A DNA stretch of 64,000 nucleotides. Origin: Desulfovibrionaceae bacterium (GTDB lineage Bacteria; Desulfobacterota; Desulfovibrionia; Desulfovibrionales; Desulfovibrionaceae). Under the pieces are notes generated by a model, which saw only the letters and a program-made list of their open reading frames with translations, did not search any database and was not told the origin of the DNA. Shown here piece by piece: positions 56,572-64,000 of the stretch. Location: the NCBI GenBank assembly GCA_910575755.1, contig CAJTFO010000001.1, positions 124,001 to 188,000 of the forward strand, in the 5' to 3' direction. Each line of letters begins with the position of its first letter. Position 1 is the first letter of the stretch. The position numbers were made by a program, and so were the translations under genes.

Positions 56572-58053
56572 ATGTCAACCCGCCGCCTTCTTTTTCTTGC
56601 TCCGGCTCAGGCTGTCACTGCTATTTTCCCCCCCCTGCGGGATGCGGGGTATGAACTGGGCATTGCCGAAAACCTCAAAGGCGCTTCGGTATTCATCCGC
56701 AAGTCCGGTCCCGGCGTGATTTTCGCGCGGCCCGCCCTGCCCGGCTTCCGGGTGGAGGATCTGCTGGCCGTGAGCGCGGAGGATCCCAATTTCCCGCCGG
56801 TCATTGTCACCACCGACAAAGGCAGTCCGGAGGAAGCCGAACGCCTGCTGAGCCTGGGCGCGCGCGATTACTGGCTGGAACCCCTGGATGTGGAGCGCAT
56901 CATGGCCGTGGCCCGCGAGCCGCGCAAGGCCGCGCCCGCGCCGCTCGCCAGCACGCTGGGCGGGCACAAGCCGCAGTATGCCGAGCGACAGGGCGGCCCG
57001 CGCATTGTGGGACGGCATCCGGCCATTGCCAGAGTGCTGAAACTGGCCCGGCAGGTGGCGGCCTCCAAAGCCACGGTGCTGATCACCGGCGAATCAGGTA
57101 CGGGCAAGGAAATGTTCGCCCGTTACCTGCACGCCATGAGCAAGCGCGTGCGCGGGCCCTTTGTGGCCGTAAACTGCGCGGCCCTGCCTGAACATCTGCT
57201 GGAAAGCGAGTTGTTCGGCCATGAAAAGGGGGCCTTTACCGGGGCCATCGCCCGCAAGCTGGGCAAGTTTGAGCTGGCCACGGGCGGCACCCTGCTGCTG
57301 GACGAAATTTCAGAAATGGATATGGCCCTCCAGGCCAAGCTGCTGCGCGTGCTTCAGGAAGGCGAGATCGACCGGGTGGGCGGCGCGGAAACAGTGCGGG
57401 TGGACGTGCGCGTGCTGGCCACCACCAACCGCGATCTGGAGGACTGGGTCAAACAGGGCAAATTCCGTCAGGACCTGTATTTCAGGCTCAACGTCATCCC
57501 GTTGCGCCTGCCCTCCCTGCGTGAACGCGGGGACGACGTGCTGGAACTGGCCCGTTTTTTCGTGGACATGTACGTGCGCGAGTACAATCTGCCGCCCGTG
57601 CCCCTGAGCGAAGCCGCGGTGGTCTGGCTGAAACAGTATGAGTTTCCCGGCAATGTGCGCGAATTGCAGAATCTTATGGAGCGCGCCGTACTGCTGGCCA
57701 ATGGCCGCCCGGTGGAGCCCTGCCATTTTCTGCTGGAAAACGACGCCTGGCCCCTGTTTGAGGAAGATATTCCGGATGCCGCGGGAGAAGACGCCGCCGA
57801 ACCGCCTGCGGCGACCGCCAGCGCGGCCCCGGGCCAGATGACGCCAGCGGATGCGGGCGCGCCGGAGGCTGTCTCCGACCGGCTCGCCGGGCCCGTGATT
57901 CCCCTGCATGAAATGGAACGCATCATGATCATCAAGGGGCTGGAAGCCACTTCCGGCAACCGTACCCAGGCCGCCGAACTGCTGGGTATTTCCGTGCGCA
58001 CCCTGCGCAACAAGCTCAATGAGTACCGTTCCATGGGCCATCCCGTTGACTGA
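56572..58053 (+). CDS. Sigma-54-dependent activator with degenerate receiver domain
   Basis: A 493-residue NtrC-type protein. Residues 1-115 look like a receiver, but the phosphorylated Asp position is Arg (GVIFARPALPG), the N-terminal acidic pair is absent (LLFLAPA) and the conserved Lys is Glu (DYWLEPLD). The AAA+ domain (about 145-375) has Walker A GESGTGKE, the sigma-54 contact loop GAFTGA, and DEISEM. A Fis-type helix-turn-helix (NRTQAAELLGISVRTLRNKL) ends the protein. It resembles FlrC/FleQ-like flagellar regulators and may act on the sigma-54 promoters in this window (inference). Confidence 0.92.
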   Translation: MSTRRLLFLAPAQAVTAIFPPLRDAGYELGIAENLKGASVFIRKSGPGVIFARPALPGFRVEDLLAVSAEDPNFPPVIVTTDKGSPEEAERLLSLGARDYWLEPLDVERIMAVAREPRKAAPAPLASTLGGHKPQYAERQGGPRIVGRHPAIARVLKLARQVAASKATVLITGESGTGKEMFARYLHAMSKRVRGPFVAVNCAALPEHLLESELFGHEKGAFTGAIARKLGKFELATGGTLLLDEISEMDMALQAKLLRVLQEGEIDRVGGAETVRVDVRVLATTNRDLEDWVKQGKFRQDLYFRLNVIPLRLPSLRERGDDVLELARFFVDMYVREYNLPPVPLSEAAVVWLKQYEFPGNVRELQNLMERAVLLANGRPVEPCHFLLENDAWPLFEEDIPDAAGEDAAEPPAATASAAPGQMTPADAGAPEAVSDRLAGPVIPLHEMERIMIIKGLEATSGNRTQAAELLGISVRTLRNKLNEYRSMGHPVD

Positions 58054-58271
58054 CGCGCCCTGTGCTGATTTCGGCCTTTCGTCTGCTCTCATCCGTACAA
58101 GGGTACCCCGGTTCCAGGCCGTGGCAGTCATGCCGGCCAGCCTCTGCGCGCGGTCCGGGGCCGCTTTTGCGTCGGGCTTGCCATCAGCGCCCGGACAACG
58201 TAAAAAAGAAACTTTCTTCACAAGCCCGCGTGCCTTGCGCCAGCTCTTCACAGCCATTGAGGTAGATGATC

Positions 58272-61200
58272 ATGCCCCATAAGGGTCCGCATATTTCCAT
58301 TTCTCCCGACTATGTGGTGAACCGCATCCTGAAGATCAATATCGACGATTTCGCGGAATGGCCCGAATCCGTGCGCAATCTGGCCATTGCCATCGCCCAG
58401 GAGCTCTTTCTGGTGGCGTATAATCCCTTCATCGACGCCGACACCGTGCGCGGCAGCGTGCGCGAGGGCTTTGAGCGGGAATCCGTGGCTCTGGCCCACT
58501 ATTACGCCACGGCCATCAGCGAGGGCATCACCATGTTCTGGTCCGCCCACGAGGCGGAGGCTGAGTTCAGGGGCGGGCTCATTGACGCCCTGCGCCGCAT
58601 CCTGCCCGATGAATGTATTCTCACCGAGCCCTCGGCCCTGGTGGAAACAGCCACCGACGCCACGGACCTGCGCATGGAACTGCCCCTGCTGGTGGTGGAG
58701 CCGGATACCACCGAGCAGGTGGCCCAACTGGTCAGACTGGCCAATGACATGAAATTTGCGCTCATTCCGCGCGGCGGCGGTTCCGGCATGACCGGCGGGG
58801 CCGTGCCCGCGCGCAAGCGCACGCTCATCGTCAGCCTCACCCGCCTGACCCGCATCGGCCCCATTGATCTGGAAGAGATGACCGTCACCTGCCAGGCCGG
58901 GGCCATCACCCAGGATGTGATCAACGCCGTGGACGCGGCGGGCGCGCTGTTTACCGTGGACCCGGCCTCCAAGCAGGCCTCGTCCATCGGCGGCAACGTC
59001 TCGGAAAACGCGGGCGGGCCCAGCGCCTTCGAATACGGAACCACCCTGGACAATCTGCTCTGGTGGCGCATGGTCACGCCCACGGGCGAAATCATCACCG
59101 TGGAGCGCGAAAACCATCCCCGGCACAAGATTCTGCCTGATGAAACCGCCGTCTTTGTGGTCAAGGACGTCAGCGGCGGCGTGCGCAACGTGGTGCACCT
59201 GCGCGGCGACGAAATCCGCCTGCCCGGCCTGGGCAAGGACGTGACCAACAAGGCCCTGGGCGGTCTGCCCGGCATGCAGAAGGAAGGCGTGGACGGCATC
59301 ATTACCGAGGCCTGCTTCATCATCCACAAAAAGCCGCAGCACAAGAGGGTCATGGTGCTGGAATTTTTCGGCCGCTCCATGCACCCGGCGGCCGTGGTGG
59401 TGCGCGAGCTGGTGGCCCTGCGCAACCGCATCCGGCAGGAGGGCGATTACGCCCACCTTTCGGCCCTGGAAGAGTTCAACGCCAAGTATGTCCAGGCCAT
59501 CGAATACAGGCGCAAGTCCGAAAAATACGAAGGCCTGCCCATTTCCGTGATCATCCTCCAGGCCGACGGCGACGACCCCTACCTGCTGGACAAATGCGTG
59601 GGCGACATCGTGAGCCTGGTGGAGCAGCAGGACAACGTGGACATTATTGTGGCCGCGGACGACAAGGAGGCCGAACGCTTCTGGGAGGACCGCCACCGCC
59701 TTTCGGCCATAGCCAGGCGCACGTCGGGCTTCAAGCTCAATGAGGATGTGGTCATTCCCATGGAGCGCATCCCGGATTTCGCCCTCTTTCTGGAGCAGCT
59801 CAACCTGGAGTGCACGGCGGCGGCCTACCGCTTCGCTTTGCAGGAGGTGGGACGCCTGCCCGGCTTCCCCATGGAGGACAAGGACTTCAACCGCGAGTTC
59901 TCCCAGGCTTCCAGGGCCGCGTCCGGCGATGTGCCGGCCACGGACGTTTCTGACAGCGAAATGGGCGCGCGGGCCGAGGCTTTTCTGAAGCAGCTGGCGG
60001 AAAAATATCCCCATCTGGCCAGAAAAATCGGCAAAATCCGCGATTACATGGAAGCCAGCCGCATTGTGGTGGCCAGCCATATGCACGCGGGCGACGGCAA
60101 CTGCCATGTGAACATCCCGGTGAACTCCAACGACGCCCATATGCTGGAAGAAGCCGAGGAAACCGCGGCCAGGGTCATGGCCGAATGCCAGGAAATGGGC
60201 GGCGAGGTTTCGGGCGAGCACGGCATCGGCATCACAAAGATCGCCTTTTTCGGCAAGGACAAGATGGACGCCCTGCGCGCCTTCAAGGAGCGCGTGGACC
60301 CCCGCGACGTCATGAATCCCGCCAAGCTGGTGCACCGCGACCTGCCGGTGCGGCCCTTCACCTTTTCCTTCAACCGCCTGATCAACGACATCCGTGAAAG
60401 CGGCCTGCCCGACAAGGAAAAGCTCATCAATCTGCTCACGGCCATTCAGGTCTGCACCCGCTGCGGCAAGTGCAAGCAGGTCTGTTCCATGTGCTATCCC
60501 GAACGCTCCATGCAATACCACCCGCGCAATAAAAATATGGTGCTGGGCATGCTGCTGGAAGCGGTTTACTATTCCCAGGTCAACAAGGGCCGCATCGACG
60601 AACGCCTGCTCAAATGGCTGCGTGACGTGGTGGAACACTGCACGGCCTGCGGCCGCTGCATGGCCAACTGCCCGGTAAAGATCCCTTCCGGCGAGGTGGC
60701 CCTGACCCTGCGCGCCCTGCTGGAACACGAGGGCGCGGGCGGCCACCCCATCAAGGGGCGCGCCCTGGAATGGCTGGCGCGCGACATTCCCCACCGCGTG
60801 CCCAAGGCCGCCAAGATGGCCTCGCTGGGCCAGAAGATGCAGAACAAATTTCTGGGCTTTGTGCCGGAAATCTGGAAGCGGCGCATGCAAAGCCCGCTCT
60901 TTTCCGGGCGTGGACCCAAGATGGGCTACACCAATCTGTATGAAGCCCTCAGGCTGCACCGTGGTTCCATTTTCGCCCCGGCCGAGCCCACGCCGGGCAT
61001 GCCCTGCGCGGTATACTTTCCGGGCTGCGGCGGCGCGCTCTTCTACGACCGCATCGGCATTTCCTCCATCATGCTGCTGCTCAGGGCCGGTTTTGCCGTG
61101 GCCGTGCCGCCCCGGCATCTCTGCTGCGGTTATCCCCTGCTGGCCGCGGGCATGGATACGGCCTTTGAGGACAATCTGGCCCAGAACCGCCAGTATCTGG

Positions 61201-61820
61201 CCGCCATGCTGCGCAATCTGGCCAAACAGGGCTTTGACTGCCAATATCTTGTTTCGTCCTGCGGTTCCTGCCGGGACGGCCTGGAGCGCCTGCATCTGGA
61301 AGAGCAGTTCCCGGCGCTGCAACGCCGGGACGTGGGCCAACTGACGCTGCCTCTGCTGGACAAGGCGGCCATTCTGCCCGACCAGGGCCGGGGCCCGGAA
61401 GTGCTTTACCACGGGGCCTGCCACTGCGAATGGGCCGACGTGCACAAGATCAAGGGCCAGCAACAGCTTGTCAGGGCCATGAGCGACTTCAGCGGCCTCA
61501 AGGTCAGCCTCAATCCCGGCTGCTGCGGCGAATCGGGCATGGGGGCCATGACCTCGCCGCAGATTTACAACCTGTTGCGCTCACGCAAGCGTGCGCGTCT
61601 GGCCGGGGCCTTTGAAAAGGGCTACGACGGGCCGGTGGTGGTGGGCTGCCCCTCCTGCAAGATAGGCATCGCCCGCAGCCTTATCGCCATGCGCGACAAG
61701 CGGCCCGTGCTGCATGCGGCCGAATGGCTGGCCGGCCTGCTGGACGGCGAGGATCGGCGGCAGACTTTCCGCAAAAAGGTCAATGAAACTCGCGGCGATA
61801 TCCGCATCATTGAGTTTTAG
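58272..61820 (+). CDS. FAD/iron-sulfur oxidoreductase, D-lactate dehydrogenase-like (GlcD-GlcF type fusion)
   Basis: A 1182-residue fusion. An FAD_binding_4 domain (about 135-300: LIPRGGGSGMTGGAVPARK, ASSIGGNVSENAGGPSAFEYG split at NAGG) is followed by an FAD-oxidase C-terminal region to about 700 (ASHMHAGDGNCHVNIPVN, GEVSGEHGIGITK). Two [4Fe-4S] motifs (CTRCGKCKQVC near 727, CTACGRCMANCP near 788) follow, then two CCG domains (YFPGCGG, LCCGYP, GACHCEW, PGCCGESGMG). This is the layout of respiratory D-lactate or glycolate dehydrogenases. GAGGTAG supports the ATG at 58272; one at 58266 is possible. Confidence 0.88.
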   Translation: MPHKGPHISISPDYVVNRILKINIDDFAEWPESVRNLAIAIAQELFLVAYNPFIDADTVRGSVREGFERESVALAHYYATAISEGITMFWSAHEAEAEFRGGLIDALRRILPDECILTEPSALVETATDATDLRMELPLLVVEPDTTEQVAQLVRLANDMKFALIPRGGGSGMTGGAVPARKRTLIVSLTRLTRIGPIDLEEMTVTCQAGAITQDVINAVDAAGALFTVDPASKQASSIGGNVSENAGGPSAFEYGTTLDNLLWWRMVTPTGEIITVERENHPRHKILPDETAVFVVKDVSGGVRNVVHLRGDEIRLPGLGKDVTNKALGGLPGMQKEGVDGIITEACFIIHKKPQHKRVMVLEFFGRSMHPAAVVVRELVALRNRIRQEGDYAHLSALEEFNAKYVQAIEYRRKSEKYEGLPISVIILQADGDDPYLLDKCVGDIVSLVEQQDNVDIIVAADDKEAERFWEDRHRLSAIARRTSGFKLNEDVVIPMERIPDFALFLEQLNLECTAAAYRFALQEVGRLPGFPMEDKDFNREFSQASRAASGDVPATDVSDSEMGARAEAFLKQLAEKYPHLARKIGKIRDYMEASRIVVASHMHAGDGNCHVNIPVNSNDAHMLEEAEETAARVMAECQEMGGEVSGEHGIGITKIAFFGKDKMDALRAFKERVDPRDVMNPAKLVHRDLPVRPFTFSFNRLINDIRESGLPDKEKLINLLTAIQVCTRCGKCKQVCSMCYPERSMQYHPRNKNMVLGMLLEAVYYSQVNKGRIDERLLKWLRDVVEHCTACGRCMANCPVKIPSGEVALTLRALLEHEGAGGHPIKGRALEWLARDIPHRVPKAAKMASLGQKMQNKFLGFVPEIWKRRMQSPLFSGRGPKMGYTNLYEALRLHRGSIFAPAEPTPGMPCAVYFPGCGGALFYDRIGISSIMLLLRAGFAVAVPPRHLCCGYPLLAAGMDTAFEDNLAQNRQYLAAMLRNLAKQGFDCQYLVSSCGSCRDGLERLHLEEQFPALQRRDVGQLTLPLLDKAAILPDQGRGPEVLYHGACHCEWADVHKIKGQQQLVRAMSDFSGLKVSLNPGCCGESGMGAMTSPQIYNLLRSRKRARLAGAFEKGYDGPVVVGCPSCKIGIARSLIAMRDKRPVLHAAEWLAGLLDGEDRRQTFRKKVNETRGDIRIIEF

Positions 61821-61825
61821 CCGGA

Positions 61826-63847
61826 ATGGGCGGGCCCATGCCCCAGGCGTCCGGGGCCGGCCGCCGTTTCGGCCCGCTCTGCTGGCTGCTGCTTGCGCCG
61901 CTGCTTCCCTTTGTTTATGCCTTCGGCTTTCTCTTTCCGCGTGGAGATGATTTTGACGAAGTCACCCGCGCCATGTTTCTCTTTGATCTGCCCGGCGGCC
62001 TGTACGAGGTGGGTCGCGAATGGCTGACCTGGAGCGGGCGCTACACCTATCATTTTCTGGCCGTGTTTCTGGGCAAGGCCGGAGAACTGCGCCCGGCATA
62101 CGGACTGGTCTGCGCGGTGGCGGCGGCCCTGTACGGCCTGGCGGTCTACGGTCTGGCCCGCGAGTCCGGCGACCGCATGGCCCGTCGCGACGCGGCCTTT
62201 TGCGCCGGCTTCGCCATCCTTGCCCTGTTCTGCTGCCATCAGAATCTGCAAACATTCTACATGCTCACCGACGCCCTGACTATGGGCCTGCAACCGGCCC
62301 TGACCTTCTGTTTTCTCTGGGCGCTCTGTCGTCTGTGGCGCATGCGGGACATTGCGCAGTCTGCCACCACAAGGCGCGCGGCCATCGCCGCCGGCGTGCT
62401 GGCCGTGGGCATATACGAGCATTCCGCCGCGGCCGTGGCGCTCTGCGCGGGCGTGGCCTGCCTTCTGGCCTGGCGCGCCGACCGCGAAGCAAAAGCCGGC
62501 AGGAACGCCGACACAGGACAACGCCTGCCGGATTTTCTGAAGGTGGCGGCCTGGTGTCTGGGCGCGCTGCTTTTTTCTTTTCTGGCTCCGGGCAATTTTT
62601 ACCGCAAGGCGGTGCGCCATATCAGCCCGGATGTGCAATGGCGGCAGCTTTGCGCTGCCTGGGATGAATGGCTGCGCAGCGCCTTCTGGTTTTTCGACGG
62701 CCTCTGGCCGTGGGCCATGCTGGCGCTGGTCTTTCTTATACGGCGCGCCCAGCCGGCCCGACCTCTGGACGAGTCCGAAAACACCGCCTTGCAGCGCAAA
62801 AAGGCGCTATGGCTGGCCATGACGGCCATGGCGGCGTATCTGCTGCTTTCCGGCGGGCTTACCATACTGCATGCTCTCAGCGACGTGACCATCAGTTCCT
62901 CTGACAAGTTCCCCGCGGGTCTGAGTCTGTACGCCGCCTGCGCCTTCGGCTTTGCGCTTCACGCCCTGCTTGGGGCATCGGACACGGCACGGCGTCTGAT
63001 CCGCCGTCTGCCCCCCTGGCTGCCGCTTCTGGCGCTGACGACCGCATTCTGCCTGAGCGGCAATCTGGGCCGTACCTTTGTCAATGCCGTCAACGGCAAT
63101 ATGACGCTGCTGGCCGAAACCCTGAGCCAGCGTTACGGCTATCTCGCGGCTCTGGGCGCGACCGCAGCCGGGGCCGATGACCCGCCCAAATTCGGGCTGC
63201 GGGGCGAAATATGCCGCCCCGACGCCCGCAACCGTCGCATTGACCCCGCTTTGCCGCAGGCTGTGGTGCAGGAGCTGCCGCCAACGCCCGTCTTCCCCAT
63301 CCATATGGGTGAAGCGTTGCCTGGCGAGGCCGAAACCTGGCCCAATCTCTGGGCGGCCTGGATGTACGGCGTGGGAAGCGTGCGCAGCGCCTGGCCGGAG
63401 CCGCTGGGGGCTGTCCGCAATGCGCGGGAGTCTGTCGCGTCCACGGTTCTGGCCGTTCCCCCGGCCCTGCAGAAGCGCGGCGTCAGCGCGGCCTGGCGCG
63501 TCCGGGCCCAGGGCGGCCCCAACATCACCTTTGCGGACGCATGGCTGGTGCTGCGCGCGGACGGCCCCTTGCCCGAAAATATTGCGGTTTTGCGGCCCAA
63601 TCCGCCGGACTGGCGGCGTCTTGCGCCCCTGCCCGTTCAAGACTGGCTGCTGACACGCCTTCTGAAACAGGATCACCTGAAAACCGGCTTTTGCGCGCGT
63701 CTGACGGGCGAAACGCTGTTCTTTCAGACAAAGCCCTGGCGGCTGGCCGATTTTTACGCCTTTCCTCTGGGCATGGCCGCACAAAACTGGCCCGACCTGT
63801 TCCTGAGTCTGGATAGCGAAAATTTTTACCGCCTGCCGCCCCCCTGA
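61826..63847 (+). CDS. Polytopic membrane protein (DUF6056 / glycosyltransferase-like)
   Basis: A 673-residue protein with about ten hydrophobic helices in the first 420 residues. FPRGDDFDEVTRA after the first helix resembles the acidic loop of GT-C type membrane glycosyltransferases and DUF6056 proteins. The last 240 residues are mostly soluble. Two possible starts are 61826 and 61838; the second has a better ribosome site. It lies five bases after the FAD/Fe-S gene stop, so they may be co-transcribed. Function unknown. Confidence 0.6.
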   Translation: MGGPMPQASGAGRRFGPLCWLLLAPLLPFVYAFGFLFPRGDDFDEVTRAMFLFDLPGGLYEVGREWLTWSGRYTYHFLAVFLGKAGELRPAYGLVCAVAAALYGLAVYGLARESGDRMARRDAAFCAGFAILALFCCHQNLQTFYMLTDALTMGLQPALTFCFLWALCRLWRMRDIAQSATTRRAAIAAGVLAVGIYEHSAAAVALCAGVACLLAWRADREAKAGRNADTGQRLPDFLKVAAWCLGALLFSFLAPGNFYRKAVRHISPDVQWRQLCAAWDEWLRSAFWFFDGLWPWAMLALVFLIRRAQPARPLDESENTALQRKKALWLAMTAMAAYLLLSGGLTILHALSDVTISSSDKFPAGLSLYAACAFGFALHALLGASDTARRLIRRLPPWLPLLALTTAFCLSGNLGRTFVNAVNGNMTLLAETLSQRYGYLAALGATAAGADDPPKFGLRGEICRPDARNRRIDPALPQAVVQELPPTPVFPIHMGEALPGEAETWPNLWAAWMYGVGSVRSAWPEPLGAVRNARESVASTVLAVPPALQKRGVSAAWRVRAQGGPNITFADAWLVLRADGPLPENIAVLRPNPPDWRRLAPLPVQDWLLTRLLKQDHLKTGFCARLTGETLFFQTKPWRLADFYAFPLGMAAQNWPDLFLSLDSENFYRLPPP

Positions 63848-63921
63848 GCAGGCGCGTCGCATATCTTGCACAAAGGCTTCGCCGTATCGACATTCCGGCC
63901 TGAACATGATACCCACCAAGC

Positions 63922-64000
63922 ATGTTTGATCTTGATTTCGCCCAGGCCCTCCACACGCTGGCCATCGCCCTGGCGCCCGCCCTGCTGGGCATCATTCTGC
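63922..64000 (+). CDS. Probable site-2 (M50) protease, N-terminal fragment
   Basis: The last 26 codons read MFDLDFAQALHTLAIALAPALLGIIL, a hydrophobic start that resembles the beginning of M50 membrane proteases in Desulfovibrio, where an HExxH motif would follow beyond the edge. The catalytic residues are not inside the window, so this is tentative. Confidence 0.4.
   Translation, partial: MFDLDFAQALHTLAIALAPALLGIIL

Noticed and set aside
58248-61463. 1071-residue open frame on the minus strand antisense to the FAD/Fe-S gene
   Set aside because: Rich in His, Gly, Ala and Gln with no family motif. It is the mirror of a strongly supported plus-strand gene and a codon-bias artefact of high GC.

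Overview
The window looks like chromosomal DNA from a high-GC, anaerobic, flagellated deltaproteobacterium of the Desulfovibrio type (Desulfovibrionaceae). The grounds are: an HdrCBA-type heterodisulfide reductase cluster, hybrid cluster protein, a D-lactate dehydrogenase-like FAD/iron-sulfur fusion, LarB, an F-type ATP synthase split into two operons with both AtpF' and AtpF, and sigma-54 type flagellar promoters. No rRNA, tRNA, CRISPR array or intact prophage was found. The assignment is inferred from gene content, not from a database search.

Layout. 0-2 kb: hdrC-hdrB-hdrA (minus; hdrA runs off the left edge). 2-7.5 kb: aroQ, aroE, glmS and a PpiD-like periplasmic chaperone, all minus. 7.8-10.1 kb: first ATP synthase operon atpZ-atpI-atpB-atpE (minus). 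10-18.9 kb: housekeeping genes (RlmD-type methyltransferase, PP-loop enzyme, dksA, NFACT/RqcH-like protein, YbaK, YdcZ-like transporter, PfkB kinase, cutA, SUKH-like protein, flavoprotein). 19-20.7 kb: hcp with a CRP/FNR-type operator. 20.8-24.8 kb: fliD-fliS with an unusually large FliD and a sigma-54 promoter. 25-35.7 kb: rdgB, DMT transporter, valS, a BPL_N-domain protein with a membrane protein, htpG, cardiolipin synthase, universal stress protein. 36.4-38.7 kb: an isolated fliR, then gltX. 39.5-46 kb: a tightly packed minus-strand cluster pyrK, pyrD, GNAT-like, epimerase, ABC-F, mutT. 46.2-47.8 kb: pepP-like and shikimate kinase. 47.9-54.1 kb: second ATP synthase operon atpF'-F-H-A-G-D-C, with a clear promoter and terminator. 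54.1-54.6 kb: an IS630 transposase remnant between inverted copies of a dispersed repeat. 54.6-61.8 kb: 2-hydroxyacid dehydrogenase, larB, a sigma-54 activator with a degenerate receiver domain, and a giant FAD/Fe-S D-lactate dehydrogenase-like protein. 61.8-64 kb: a polytopic membrane protein and the start of a probable M50 protease.

How the genes connect. The two atp operons together encode a complete F1Fo ATP synthase (Fo a and c with assembly factors in one; b, b' and all of F1 in the other). aroQ, aroE and the shikimate kinase serve the shikimate pathway at two sites. pyrD/pyrK encode a class 1B dihydroorotate dehydrogenase. fliD/fliS/fliR are scattered flagellar genes with sigma-54 signatures. 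The larB / hydroxyacid dehydrogenase / FAD-FeS oxidase group suggests lactate metabolism.

The most unusual material is non-coding. A roughly 120-bp dispersed repeat is present in four or five copies, two of them bracketing the IS630 remnant. Two near-identical terminator repeats share conserved flanks. A perfect orphan sigma-54 promoter leads into a gene-less stretch carrying a C11-A8-C9 tract. A structured intergenic segment at 35.9-36.18 kb ends in a strong plus-strand terminator. No clearly new defence or enzymatic system was found.
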